This document shows, in pieces, positions 1-9,070 of a stretch of 64,000 bases of DNA. Every line of letters starts with the position of its first letter. Within the stretch, counting starts at the first letter, position 1. The stretch spans positions 62,001 through 126,000 of the forward strand of contig CAYPTY010000001.1 in NCBI GenBank assembly GCA_964413935.1, read 5' to 3'. A program made the translations under genes and the position numbers. Source of the stretch: CAYPTY01 sp964413935 (lineage in GTDB: Bacteria > Bacteroidota > Rhodothermia > Balneolales > Balneolaceae). The notes beneath the pieces are model-generated. The model was not told the origin of the DNA and did not search any database. It worked only from the letters and a program-made list of their open reading frames with translations.

Positions 1-340
1 TTTCTTTCCGGACTTCAGAATGAGAACCATGCCAGATCACCTTTCCTTCATGAATGGCGATAAGTTGTGGCGAATGATGCATCACCGAGAGCTCGGCGGC
101 AATCTGATTAGATAACCTGCGATCACGGATCACATCCACATACTGCACAACAGCCTGTTCATAGAAGTTGCCGTGCAGTTGTTTCAGACTGCTTTTCGCC
201 ATCGAACTGATTCCACAACGGGTGCTGTGTTTGAAAATAAACTGCATATGATGCTCTGAATCAGCCAACAGAGCCTTCAGGTCGGTTTTTTCATCCAGAA
301 CATTCCATTCATCAGGTATTTGATCACCAAATCCGAACAT
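1..340 (-). CDS. ytxJ: Bacilliredoxin-like YtxJ protein (3' end cut by window edge)
   Basis: The minus-strand frame opens with ATG at 340 (MFGFGDQIPDEW) and stays open to base 1, giving 113 codons without a stop. The thioredoxin-like core shows QFIFKHSTRCGISSM, which matches the YtxJ/DUF2847 family, where a single cysteine after KHS-T is the redox residue. Family members are about 110 residues, so only a few residues should be missing beyond the window. The family is found in organisms that make bacillithiol and is thought to act on bacillithiol-mixed disulfides in the cytosol. No in-frame start lies between 340 and the upstream region. The divergent gene at 434 shares the short AT-rich promoter region. 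Confidence 0.8.
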   Translation of the reverse strand, partial: MFGFGDQIPDEWNVLDEKTDLKALLADSEHHMQFIFKHSTRCGISSMAKSSLKQLHGNFYEQAVVQYVDVIRDRRLSNQIAAELSVMHHSPQLIAIHEGKVIWHGSHSEVRKE

Positions 341-433
341 GATCAGATTTAAATATTCATTTACAGTTTCATTACGATTATTTGCTTAGCATAAGGAAGC
401 TATTGTTAAAGTTCATTTCAAAAAAAGGGAAAT

Positions 434-1192
434 ATGAAATCCAAGATTGAAGCCTACTGGCTGGGTCACTCCGCATTTAAATTTGTAACTCCATCCGGAA
501 AAATTATTTATGTGGATCCATTCCTGTCTCAGAACCCGACCACACCCGATGAGGAGAAAAAAGTTGAAAAAGCGGACTTCGTTCTGCTTACGCACGGACA
601 TGAAGACCATGTGGGTGATACCCTCGATATCGCCAAAAACACGGGTGCCAAAGTAGTTTGCCAGGTTGAACTCTCCCATCTGCTGGTAAATAAGCACGGG
701 CTGAATGCTGAACAGGCCATCGAATTCAACAAGGGAGGCAGTGTTCACTTCGAGGAATTTTCCGTAACCATGGTAAATGCCAATCACAGCAGTTCTTTCC
801 AGGGCGATTATGCCGGGGAAGCTGCCGGACTCATTCTTTCATTTGAAGATGATGCCTGCATTTACCATATGGGCGATACCAATATCTTTTCCGAACTGGC
901 TCTGTACGGTGAAATGTATGAACCGCACATTGTTCTGGCTCCCATCGGCGATTATTACACCATGGGACCTGAGGAAGCGGCTTATGCCGTTGAGCTCACC
1001 GAGGCGGATATTGCCATTCCCATCCACTACAACACCTTCCCTCCCATCGAAGCCGATCCGGAATTATTCCGGGAAGTGCTGGAAGACATCTCCGACACCG
1101 TGGTGATGGTGCCTGATGCCGGCGTCAATTTCATGGAAAATCTTGAATTCGGGGAAGATGAGGATGAGGATAACGACGAAGACGAAGATTAA
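434..1192 (+). CDS. UPF0173 metal-dependent hydrolase, metallo-beta-lactamase fold
   Basis: The 252-residue protein starts with the family signature IEAYWLGHSAF and has the zinc-binding motif HGHEDH at residues 54-59, followed by NANHSSSF and an MGDTN segment that supplies further metal ligands. This is the UPF0173 (YtkL-like) branch of the metallo-beta-lactamase fold, which consists of soluble cytosolic hydrolases whose substrate is not settled. The body ends near residue 235 and is followed by an unusual tail made almost only of Glu, Asp and Asn. Such acidic tails are common in moderately halophilic organisms, which is an inference here. It stands alone, with the convergent glycosyltransferase gene ending 3 bp after it. 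Confidence 0.88.
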   Translation: MKSKIEAYWLGHSAFKFVTPSGKIIYVDPFLSQNPTTPDEEKKVEKADFVLLTHGHEDHVGDTLDIAKNTGAKVVCQVELSHLLVNKHGLNAEQAIEFNKGGSVHFEEFSVTMVNANHSSSFQGDYAGEAAGLILSFEDDACIYHMGDTNIFSELALYGEMYEPHIVLAPIGDYYTMGPEEAAYAVELTEADIAIPIHYNTFPPIEADPELFREVLEDISDTVVMVPDAGVNFMENLEFGEDEDEDNDEDED

Positions 1193-1194
1193 AC

Positions 1195-2559
1195 TCATCT
1201 GAGATTTTGAAGCCAGTCCTGAAGGAGTCCGCCTTCTTCAGGCTGCTTTCGGTTTCGCCTCCATTCAAAAGCCAGAAAAGCGAACAAAAGGCCATATTCG
1301 ATAAAAAGAATCACGGGTTGTTCAACCACTAGGAGCGAACGGTAAGCCTGATAGCTCAAATAGATCAGGTAGCTCCAGACCAGAGGATAGATCCAGCGTG
1401 TAAAAGGGACAAAAGCCATCATCAGAGTGATGTACCAGGGATGCACGGTGGTTGAGAGGAAATATAGGGCTGTGAGCGAGGCCATAAATACAACCGGAAA
1501 GTGCCTCAGTTTTGCACCGCGGAGCCTCCATGAAGTTCCAATAATCAGAACAGTGGATGCTGACGCCAACCAGGGCCCTAGACTCTGAATGATGTTATAG
1601 CCTTTCACCTGAAATCCTACCCACCGCAACAGGTAATAGATGCTTGCATTAAACTCAAAGCTGCGGAAATAGAGGTTCAGGCTGCTGAAGAGATGCTCAC
1701 CTCCCTTGCCGCTCAGAAAGGGAAACCAGAGAAGCAGACTCGTCCCACCCAGAATCATCAGAAGCTGAACACGCTTCCTCCACTCCAGGGAGAAAATGAG
1801 GTAGGGCAGCAGGATCAGCGGAATCAGTTTGGTATTCACCGCCAGGGCAAAGATCAGAAATGCCGGTATCCACTTTTCCTGCAGCATCAGTCGCCATCCA
1901 AACAGCAGGAAGAAAATCATCACCGCCTCGAAATGAAGATTACCCGCGAATTCCAGCAGGATCAGCGGATTCAAGGCATAAATCAGCACCCAGGAAACCG
2001 GTTTTCCGAATTTTTTTAGCAACCAGCGTATCTGAAGGATGCTGCCGATCTCTGCCGCGAACAGGATGAGCTTCATGATGAGGCTGTTGAATAGAACGGA
2101 AGCTCCGCCCAGCCAGGCGGAGAGCAGGAAAATGCCCTGCATCACCGGGGGATACACCGTGTAGTAATCGGGCGAGTTCAACTGCTCGAACAACCGGGGG
2201 TCCAGCCGGAAATCAGATCCGGCCGATATCAATTCCCGGGGGGTGAAAAGAAAGGGATTCACGCCCTGCAGTCTCAGGTTACCGTCCCAGATAAAGCGGA
2301 AGAGATCATCGGAAAGGTTGGGGATGGCAAAAAGTCCGGCTGCCCGAATCAGAATTGCACCGGCTATGAGTAAGTGAACCTGTACATCATGCCTGAGCCA
2401 GTGAACCCTCCAGAGCAGATAGGCATAGAGCAGGAAACACAGACTGACAGACAAAAAAAGACCGGTAAAATCTTCCCTGGGCTGACTGTAAAACAGCTTA
2501 ACACAGATGACAAGCATCAGGATAAAGCCAAAGAGGATTCCGGTATCAGGCCGGCGCAT
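1195..2559 (-). CDS. Polytopic GT-C type glycosyltransferase (DUF2029/mannosyltransferase-like)
   Basis: This 454-residue protein has about ten hydrophobic helices. The loop after the first helices carries LSDDLFRFIWDGNL, the Asp-Asp and WDG signature of polyprenol-phosphate-dependent GT-C enzymes, followed by GVNPFLF. Family members transfer a hexose, often mannose, from a lipid-phosphate donor on the outer face of the membrane. It is the last gene of a five-gene operon and overlaps the upstream GT2 gene by 14 bp. The upstream DPMS-like GT2 could make the lipid-linked donor this enzyme uses, which is inferred from family roles. The acceptor is unknown. Confidence 0.78.
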   Translation of the reverse strand: MRRPDTGILFGFILMLVICVKLFYSQPREDFTGLFLSVSLCFLLYAYLLWRVHWLRHDVQVHLLIAGAILIRAAGLFAIPNLSDDLFRFIWDGNLRLQGVNPFLFTPRELISAGSDFRLDPRLFEQLNSPDYYTVYPPVMQGIFLLSAWLGGASVLFNSLIMKLILFAAEIGSILQIRWLLKKFGKPVSWVLIYALNPLILLEFAGNLHFEAVMIFFLLFGWRLMLQEKWIPAFLIFALAVNTKLIPLILLPYLIFSLEWRKRVQLLMILGGTSLLLWFPFLSGKGGEHLFSSLNLYFRSFEFNASIYYLLRWVGFQVKGYNIIQSLGPWLASASTVLIIGTSWRLRGAKLRHFPVVFMASLTALYFLSTTVHPWYITLMMAFVPFTRWIYPLVWSYLIYLSYQAYRSLLVVEQPVILFIEYGLLFAFLAFEWRRNRKQPEEGGLLQDWLQNLR

Positions 2560-4030
2560 AGCTTTGTTTTTGGTTCAGCATCATAAATTCCCGGAAACTG
2601 TGAAAACTGAGGCTGCCAAAACCGAAGGCCAGCATCAGATGGAAAGGCAGCATACCATAATCACTGTGTTTTACCGCCAGAAGGATTCCGGACAGAAAAT
2701 AGACGGCCAGCAGGGCCTCTGTGAATGGCAGCCAGCCTATTTCAGGCTTCAGATAACCGTTTTTGAGCCATTTTGTGCCGGCTCCGTCACTGAACTTAGG
2801 GGTGCGTATGAAATCAGATCGCTTTCCTACCCATCCACTGAGCACCGCAAGGCTGTTATGCAAGGACAGAGCCATGGAATAGGACAGAAATAGCGGAAAC
2901 CGCAACAGGCTTTGCCTGATTGAACTTCCGAAACGATGATTCGCCGTTGTGTATATACCCAGCCAGGCCAGAATAGCCAGCGAGCAGACACTGAAAAACC
3001 AAAACCAGCCGGATAAATCCGGCCGCAAAGCTTTGATCTCCACCAGCGGTATACTCAAGACCGCAAGTAACAAGATGGAAAGAAACACGCTGCCGCTAAG
3101 CAGATGAGATGTGGCATGTACTTTGGATTTCAGCGTCCAGTTACCGCTCCATACCCGGAAAAGATGTTTTTTTGAGGTTTCAGCTGCGCCTTTGGTCCAC
3201 CGATACTGCTGGGTTTTCAGGGCCTGAACTGAAGGTGGGAGTTCTGCCGGTGCGGCAAGCTCATCCAGATAACGGAATTTCCAGCCACGCAGCTGCGCAC
3301 GATAGCTCAGGTCCAGGTCTTCGGTGAGGGTATCGTCATGCCAGCCGCCGGCGTCCTCTATACAGCTTTTTCTCCATACGCCGGCCGTGCCGTTAAAATT
3401 CATGGGGAATCCGCCTGCGTTACGCCCTTTCTGTTCGATGGTGAAATGGACATTAAGGGCATAGGCCTGCATCCGGGTAAGCAGGGATGCATCCTCATTC
3501 AGGTGCTCCCAGCGGGCCTGCACCAGACCGGTTTCCGCATGCTCAAAAGCCGGAATGGTTTTCTGGAGGAAATCGGGGGGCGGCAGAAAATCCGCATCGA
3601 AAACCGCGACAAACTCACCCGACGCCCTCTCCAAACCGTATGCCAGCGCTCCGGCTTTGAAGCCTTTCCGGCCAGGCCGTCGAATGTGCTGAATATCAAG
3701 CCCCTCTTTACACAGAATTTCAATCTCCCGGGCTGCCAAAGATGTGGTTTCATCGGTGGAATCGTCCAGCAGCTGAATTTCAAGCCGATCTCTGGGCCAG
3801 TCCACTTCGGCTACCCTACGGATCAGGCGGCGTATCACATATTTTTCATTAAACACCGGTAACTGAATAGTGACCTTGGGAAAGTGCTTTGCTGCAGGCA
3901 AGGGTGATTCAGGATGCCTGCGACTTCTGCGATAGATCAGCAGCAGATGACTCTGCATCAGCGTGTAGGCAAGAATAGCCAGCAGGCTTAGGGCGTAAAG
4001 AATCAAAACAGGATAATGCCACCAGTCCAT
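2546..4030 (-). CDS. Processive-type family 2 glycosyltransferase (BcsA/CESA-like)
   Basis: The 494-residue protein begins with one transmembrane helix. A GT2 domain follows with PVFNEKYVIRR, LDDSTDET, the DADF donor/metal motif, a TEDLDL acid and QQYRW, the Q-x-x-R-W signature of processive beta-glycosyltransferases. Three to four C-terminal helices follow. This architecture matches the CESA_CaSu_A2 class of cellulose-synthase-like enzymes, which in bacteria and plants make glucomannan-type chains or glycolipids. No PilZ domain is present. The gene sits one base after the DPMS-like gene and overlaps the GT-C gene downstream. The real sugar and acceptor cannot be read from sequence. Confidence 0.82.
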   Translation of the reverse strand: MDWWHYPVLILYALSLLAILAYTLMQSHLLLIYRRSRRHPESPLPAAKHFPKVTIQLPVFNEKYVIRRLIRRVAEVDWPRDRLEIQLLDDSTDETTSLAAREIEILCKEGLDIQHIRRPGRKGFKAGALAYGLERASGEFVAVFDADFLPPPDFLQKTIPAFEHAETGLVQARWEHLNEDASLLTRMQAYALNVHFTIEQKGRNAGGFPMNFNGTAGVWRKSCIEDAGGWHDDTLTEDLDLSYRAQLRGWKFRYLDELAAPAELPPSVQALKTQQYRWTKGAAETSKKHLFRVWSGNWTLKSKVHATSHLLSGSVFLSILLLAVLSIPLVEIKALRPDLSGWFWFFSVCSLAILAWLGIYTTANHRFGSSIRQSLLRFPLFLSYSMALSLHNSLAVLSGWVGKRSDFIRTPKFSDGAGTKWLKNGYLKPEIGWLPFTEALLAVYFLSGILLAVKHSDYGMLPFHLMLAFGFGSLSFHSFREFMMLNQKQSYAPA

Positions 4031-4031
4031 A

Positions 4032-4769
4032 TCAGCGGTATTTGAAAATGGTATATAGGATTTTATAGCCGGCTTTGATGGTCCCGCTGATGGTGCCCGA
4101 GATCTTGGACCTGCCGATGCGTTTCCGGTACGAGACCGGCACCTCGGTACAGCGCAGCTTCTGCCTGGCGGCTTTCAGCTGCATTTCCACCGTCCAGCCG
4201 TAAGTTTTGTCCTGCATCTGTAAGTCCAGCAGCTTGTCGAAACGGATAGCACGGAAAGGCCCCAGATCCGTAAATGACGCGCCGTAAAGGTGTTTCAGCA
4301 AAAAGGCAGCCAGCCAGTTCCCGAAAATCTGTGCAGGGGTCATGGAACCGGCTTCCCGCTGCCCCAGGGCCCTGGAACCGATGACCAGGTCGGCATCCCC
4401 TTCCAATATCGGTTTGATAACTAAATCCATTTCTTCCGGGTGATCGGAATAATCGGCATCCAGAAAGACGATCACATCCGGTTTCGGATCTAATAGCTCG
4501 CAGTAGGCCATTCCGGCCAGACAGGCATAACCGTACCCTTTGCGGCATTCACTCAGAACCGTGGCACCGCCGGCTACCGCCCTTTCCGCAGTGGCATCAT
4601 CGGATGCATTGTCAACCACAATCACTTCAGAAATACTTTTTCGGGGGATGTCGGCCAGTACCTGCCCAATCGACTTTTCCTCGTTCTGAGCCGGAATAAT
4701 GACGGCTATTGTCTGCAGGTCGATTTCAACCACATCCCTGCCCCATTCTTCAATCAGCGGTTCAGGCAT
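4032..4769 (-). CDS. Family 2 glycosyltransferase, DPMS/DPG-synthase-like
   Basis: The 245-residue protein shows IPAQNEEKSIGQVL, VVDNASDDAT and FLDADYSDHPEEM, the standard GT2 donor-binding set. The C-terminal part (GPFRAIRFDKLL, TVEMQLKA, VSYRKRIGRSKISGT) is typical of the dolichyl/polyprenyl-phosphate sugar synthase branch. These enzymes load glucose or mannose from a nucleotide donor onto a polyprenyl phosphate at the cytosolic face. No C-terminal membrane helices are present. It overlaps the upstream polyferredoxin gene by 8 bp and ends one base before the BcsA-like gene, so all three are probably co-translated. It is the likely donor supplier for the GT-C enzyme at the end of the operon. 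Confidence 0.8.
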   Translation of the reverse strand: MPEPLIEEWGRDVVEIDLQTIAVIIPAQNEEKSIGQVLADIPRKSISEVIVVDNASDDATAERAVAGGATVLSECRKGYGYACLAGMAYCELLDPKPDVIVFLDADYSDHPEEMDLVIKPILEGDADLVIGSRALGQREAGSMTPAQIFGNWLAAFLLKHLYGASFTDLGPFRAIRFDKLLDLQMQDKTYGWTVEMQLKAARQKLRCTEVPVSYRKRIGRSKISGTISGTIKAGYKILYTIFKYR

Positions 4770-6612
4770 TCACCAGCACTCCTTTGTCTGTGATCGTGAA
4801 GGCTTTGGGTTCATTGAACCGGCCATCTTCCGGGCCGTTTTCAAGGCGCAGCACTCCCCGCGGACAAACCGAAGCGCAGACTCCGCATCCCACGCAGGAG
4901 GAACGCACGATATTCTGACCGCGCTGGGCATACCAGCGCACGTCGATACCCATTTCGCAATAGGTGGAACAGTTACCGCAGGAAATACACTGATCACCAT
5001 TGGTGGTAATCCGAAACCGGGATTTAAATCGCTGTACAAAACCCAGGTAAGCCGCCAGCGGGCAGCCAAAACGACACCAGACCCGGTTCCCCATAAAAGG
5101 ATAAAATCCGGTTCCAACCACGCCGGCAAAACCGGCCCCAATCCAGGCGCCGTAGACCGAACGAACATCATAGGTGGATAGTCCCAAAATCTGGCTCTCC
5201 CCGGTCCAGTAGGTGTACAAAACACCTCCGGTCATCACCACGGCAAAAACGAGCACGCTGTGGATCATCCAGCGCTCCACTTTCCAGGCTTTGAGCGAAT
5301 TATCCGAAAGCTGCCGGTAGGGATCGCCCAGGGTTTCGGCCAGTCCGCCGCATCCGCAGACCCAGGAGCAGTACCAGCGCTTTCCGAAGAAATAAACGAA
5401 AACAGGAACCGCAATGAGGATAAGCGCGATGCCCCATCCCAGCATGAAGATACCCAGTCCGCCGCTTTCGATGAGCGTGTTGAGCTCGTTATCGAAAAAG
5501 AAGTCATAATCCAGTGGCCAGATATTTTTAAAATCGAAATAAGGCTGGTTCAAACGAAGCAGGATTTCCGGAATCAAAAAGGCAAAAGCGGTCTGGAAAA
5601 ACATCACTGAAGCGGTTCGGATCAGGTGGTACTTACTGTGACGGTATTTGATCATCATCCGCACCCCCATCACCAGAATGCACAAGGTGTAGATGAAGCC
5701 GTAGAGGAAAAACTCACCGGCTTCCGATCCTTTCAGAAACTCACTCACCGGATCCACCATAATGATCCAACTGGTCATGTATTCGGGGAAAAAGTACAGA
5801 ACCACATAAAAAATAATCAGATAGCTACCGGTGAGAATACCCAGCCAGCCGGTATTGGTCATTGGGTTGAAGAAAATGCCGTTATTCTTAATACCCGGAT
5901 TACCTTCCTGCTTTTTGGGAAGGATGTACATCATGGCCCCGATGATGCACAGGCCATAGGTCAGGAAGAGAAAGAGTGCCGGGTTCTGTTTAACCGGACC
6001 CTGAGAAGCGGACCTGGCCAGGGTGTATTTCAGATCTGCAATCTGATAGCGATCAAACCCTTTCTCCCCGGTGATGGCATATTTGCGGATGTTTTCCGCC
6101 ACAAGATTCAGGTCTTTGCGGAGATCATCCGCTGAGCTATAGCTGCGCCCACCCAGCCAACTGCCGTAATTCCTGAGGGCTCCGGCTTTGAATCGGCCTG
6201 ACTCGGAATCATCAAAAACTTCTTCGATGCTGCTGAGGTCAAAGGTCTGTGCATTCAGTTCCACAAGCGATTCAATTTCCGAATCTGACAGGGCAAAAGC
6301 CTGCACCTGCTTTTCGTTGAAATCCTCAAAAGCCTGATCCAGCCGCGAAATAAAGGTGAAAACCGAGCCGGTTTCCTGATAGAGTGATTCAGCACTTTCG
6401 ATCAGTCCCTGTCGCTTGCTTTCATCCGATATCTTTGCTTCCAGCAAATCGGGAGTAAGTTTATAATCGGCGGTAAAGAAGCTGTAGTTGAAAATGCCAA
6501 AACCCAGGATAAAGAGCAGGTTCCCGCACCAACGCAGCAGGCGCAGCGAAGCCGATAGATGTGCTTTCAGTGCTGCTTTTGGCTTTCCGGTGACTGATGG
6601 TTGTTTTGTCAT
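4762..6612 (-). CDS. Membrane-bound polyferredoxin (NapH/NosR-like 4Fe-4S protein)
   Basis: This is a 616-residue membrane protein. An N-terminal helix anchors a large soluble segment (about residues 55-205), followed by a bundle of roughly six to eight helices. The motif WYCSWVCGCGGLAE and later RVWCRFGCPLAA resemble the CxxxC(P) pairs of NapH/NosR-type proteins. Two 4Fe-4S ferredoxin clusters follow: CISCGNCSTYC and CVGCGVCASVCP. Such proteins move electrons across or along the membrane. It ends 8 bp inside the DPMS-like gene and starts 2 bp after the FAD oxidoreductase, which is the natural electron donor. The electron acceptor is unknown. The link to sugar transfer genes is unusual. Confidence 0.8.
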   Translation of the reverse strand: MTKQPSVTGKPKAALKAHLSASLRLLRWCGNLLFILGFGIFNYSFFTADYKLTPDLLEAKISDESKRQGLIESAESLYQETGSVFTFISRLDQAFEDFNEKQVQAFALSDSEIESLVELNAQTFDLSSIEEVFDDSESGRFKAGALRNYGSWLGGRSYSSADDLRKDLNLVAENIRKYAITGEKGFDRYQIADLKYTLARSASQGPVKQNPALFLFLTYGLCIIGAMMYILPKKQEGNPGIKNNGIFFNPMTNTGWLGILTGSYLIIFYVVLYFFPEYMTSWIIMVDPVSEFLKGSEAGEFFLYGFIYTLCILVMGVRMMIKYRHSKYHLIRTASVMFFQTAFAFLIPEILLRLNQPYFDFKNIWPLDYDFFFDNELNTLIESGGLGIFMLGWGIALILIAVPVFVYFFGKRWYCSWVCGCGGLAETLGDPYRQLSDNSLKAWKVERWMIHSVLVFAVVMTGGVLYTYWTGESQILGLSTYDVRSVYGAWIGAGFAGVVGTGFYPFMGNRVWCRFGCPLAAYLGFVQRFKSRFRITTNGDQCISCGNCSTYCEMGIDVRWYAQRGQNIVRSSCVGCGVCASVCPRGVLRLENGPEDGRFNEPKAFTITDKGVLVNA

Positions 6613-6614
6613 GC

Positions 6615-7994
6615 TTACCCTGATTTTCTTCTGAACTGAAAAAGGCGGCGGAGTCCCCGTTTGCTTTGCAGGCTGAGTTTTTCGCTACCGGCTGCTTTCG
6701 CGTTGTACTGACTCAGGACATCACGATGGGGATTGTATTCAAATTCAGCATCAAAAAGAGCTTCACCCAGATGCTCCAGTGCATATTCCAGTGTTTTTTG
6801 CTGCTGAATCCAGGCCTCCAGTACCACCTGCCTCAGCCGTATACCAAACACATTACAACCGGTGATGGCACGGCTTTCCTTATCAAAATTAATGCGCAGA
6901 CATTTTCGCCCATCTTCATGTTCCCAGTAAAAAGTTTCCTGATCCTCAGGCAGTGTATTGGGAACCCGCCCATAGGTCTGATACTCGATGTCGAAAAACT
7001 TGGCAGAGTTAAACCAGATTCCCCTTTCGTAGGGATGGTCGCCTCCGCAGAGCAGTCGGGCCAGTGCGGTGGCCTGCATCTTGCCGGTGTACCAGAGAGG
7101 CTCGATCTCAGCATCGCCTTCAGCCGCATCGCTGAACTGGGCGCAGTCGCCGGCGGCATAAACGTCTTTAATGTTGGTATTGAAATAGTGGTCTACCAGC
7201 ACACCGCGATCGGTTTCCAGTCGGGTTCCTTCCAGAAAACCGATATTTGGCCTGACCCCGGCTGTAAGCATTACGATATCGCAATCAATCTCTTCTCCGC
7301 TGCCGGTGATCACGGATTCTACCCTTCCCTTTTCATCTCCCCGAATTTCCTTAAGCTCCGTTTTCAGGCGTAAATCGATGCCATTGGCCCGGATCTCACG
7401 GTTCACTAGCTTTGCTTCCTCTAGTGGTAGCACATTATCCCAGTAATTCTGCTCCCTCACCAGAAAAGTGGTCGGGATATGCCGGCTGTGGAACATTTCC
7501 GCTGCTTCCACCCCAATGAGTCCGCCTCCCACGATCACAGCCCGCTCAGCTCCGGCAGAATATTGCTCCATCTTTTCCAGATCCTGCAGGCTGTACAAAC
7601 CCTGCACCCCATCCAGGTCCTGTCCCGGCCAGCCGAACATATTGGGTTTGGAACCGGTGGCAATCAACAGTTTATCGTATTGCACAAATTCACCGCTGCG
7701 CAGGTTGAGCATGCGTGCGTCAAAGTCGATGGAATCCACATGGTCCTGCATCAAAAAAATGCGGTTCTTCTCCCAGAAATGATCTTCGTAGGGTTTGGTG
7801 TGCTCGTACTTCATATGCCCCATGTAGATGTACATCAGGGCCGTACGGGAATAAAAGTGTTTGCTCTCGCTGGAAATGATGGTGATATCCCAGTCTTTTT
7901 GTTTCCTCACCAGACGGGCAACTGTAGTTCCGGTGATGCCATTGCCGATAATAACCAAATGCATGTATTCCGAGAGCGGTTCTGTTAATTTCAT
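6615..7994 (-). CDS. NAD(P)/FAD-dependent oxidoreductase
   Basis: The protein carries an N-terminal FAD-binding motif (VIIGNGITG), a second dinucleotide motif (VIVGGGLIGVEAAE) near its middle and the FAD-closing motif VYAAGDCAQF. This is the two-Rossmann layout of rubredoxin reductase, NirB-type and related pyridine-nucleotide oxidoreductases. No CxxxxC redox disulfide is seen. The frame is open to 8057, but the extra 21 residues do not resemble the family, so ATG at 7994 (MKLTEPLSEY) is preferred; ATG at 7964, just before the Rossmann strand, is the other choice. It is the first gene of the operon, 2 bp ahead of the polyferredoxin, and would pass electrons from NAD(P)H to it. Confidence 0.82.
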   Translation of the reverse strand: MKLTEPLSEYMHLVIIGNGITGTTVARLVRKQKDWDITIISSESKHFYSRTALMYIYMGHMKYEHTKPYEDHFWEKNRIFLMQDHVDSIDFDARMLNLRSGEFVQYDKLLIATGSKPNMFGWPGQDLDGVQGLYSLQDLEKMEQYSAGAERAVIVGGGLIGVEAAEMFHSRHIPTTFLVREQNYWDNVLPLEEAKLVNREIRANGIDLRLKTELKEIRGDEKGRVESVITGSGEEIDCDIVMLTAGVRPNIGFLEGTRLETDRGVLVDHYFNTNIKDVYAAGDCAQFSDAAEGDAEIEPLWYTGKMQATALARLLCGGDHPYERGIWFNSAKFFDIEYQTYGRVPNTLPEDQETFYWEHEDGRKCLRINFDKESRAITGCNVFGIRLRQVVLEAWIQQQKTLEYALEHLGEALFDAEFEYNPHRDVLSQYNAKAAGSEKLSLQSKRGLRRLFQFRRKSG

Positions 7995-8082
7995 CAGTTT
8001 ACAGCCGCATCGCTGTAATATCAAATGCTTAAAATATATTATTGCTTCGGGGAACATTCTGCATCACAAATAGATAACAATT

Positions 8083-8123
8083 AGGATGTTCTTATCCTGT
8101 TCAGGATTAACGTTCTATATCCT
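8083..8123. promoter_or_regulatory. Alternating AGGAT/ATCCT half-sites in a divergent intergenic region
   Basis: Between the FAD oxidoreductase (minus) and the lipoprotein (plus) the sequence holds AGGAT at 8083-8087, ATCCT at 8094-8098, AGGAT at 8103-8107 and ATCCT at 8119-8123. Alternating half-sites of this kind fit an operator for a dimeric regulator that controls the divergent genes. This is inference from pattern only; no regulator gene is adjacent. Confidence 0.3.
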
Positions 8124-8158
8124 ATATTCAGAATAAATAACCTCAGAGAACTGTAGCT

Positions 8159-9070
8159 ATGAAACCCCAAACCTCCATTTTACTGCTGCTAGTTCTATTT
8201 GCACTGGCATCCTGCAATCGCGAAACTGAAGTCAATTCTGAATCGGTAAACTGGAAATATGGACAAACTCCTGCCGATGTGGTGCTTAGCGTTACTGGTT
8301 TTAGTCAGCCTGAAGCGGTTCGATATGATGAGATTAACGATGTCTACTACGTATCCAATTTTAACGGGCGGGGTTCGGAAGCCGACAGTAACGGGTTTAT
8401 TTCCCTGATTTCACCCGAAGGTGAAGTCCTGGACAGACGATATCTGGTGGGCAGCGACAGTATTCCCTTGCATGCGCCCCGTGGCATGTACATAACCGGC
8501 AATGTACTCTGGGCTACTGACATCCACGGTTTACACTCCTTTGATACCAACACCCGCAAACAAATTAATTTCATTGATTTCCGTGGGTTCAAACCCGGTT
8601 TCCTGAACGACATCACCATTGATGACCAGGGTAATTTCTTCATTACCGATACCGGAAAGCGCCGAATTTACAAGCTGCAGGGGCAACGGCTGAGTGTTCT
8701 GGCCGATTCGCTGCCGGTACAGCCCAATGGCATTACCTTTGACACCTTTAACAATCTTCTGGTACTGGCTCCCTGGGGCGGTGCCCGCGAATATTATGCG
8801 TATGACACTCTGCTCGACACCCTTGAACAGTTTGGCGAAGCGGAAGCCGGTGGCTTTTTCGATGGCATTGAATTTGTGAAAGGAGCCATGATTTCAGCCA
8901 GTCAGGCCGATTCCTCCCTCCGCATCATGGAAAATGGTTTTGAGCAGCAGCTGCTTAAAGTGAGAGGCAAACCGGCCGACATCGCCATAGATCCCAAACG
9001 CATGCGGGTAGCGGTTCCTTACATAGCCCTGAACCGGGTAGATTTCTACGCACTCACGCATGAAGATTAG
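8159..9070 (+). CDS. Lipoprotein with SMP-30/gluconolactonase-like beta-propeller
   Basis: The 303-residue protein starts with a lipoprotein signal peptide ending in the lipobox LASC at residues 16-19, so it should be anchored in the periplasm or outer membrane. The rest shows repeated propeller-like strands such as PEAVRYDEINDVYYVSN, LNDITIDDQGNFFITDTG and PNGITFDTFNNLLVLAPWG, which resemble SMP-30/gluconolactonase and NHL folds. The usual metal-binding Glu and Asn of true SMP-30 lactonases cannot be confirmed, so a catalytic role is uncertain. It may be a binding protein. The GNAT gene starts inside its last codons (11-bp overlap). Confidence 0.75.
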   Translation: MKPQTSILLLLVLFALASCNRETEVNSESVNWKYGQTPADVVLSVTGFSQPEAVRYDEINDVYYVSNFNGRGSEADSNGFISLISPEGEVLDRRYLVGSDSIPLHAPRGMYITGNVLWATDIHGLHSFDTNTRKQINFIDFRGFKPGFLNDITIDDQGNFFITDTGKRRIYKLQGQRLSVLADSLPVQPNGITFDTFNNLLVLAPWGGAREYYAYDTLLDTLEQFGEAEAGGFFDGIEFVKGAMISASQADSSLRIMENGFEQQLLKVRGKPADIAIDPKRMRVAVPYIALNRVDFYALTHED

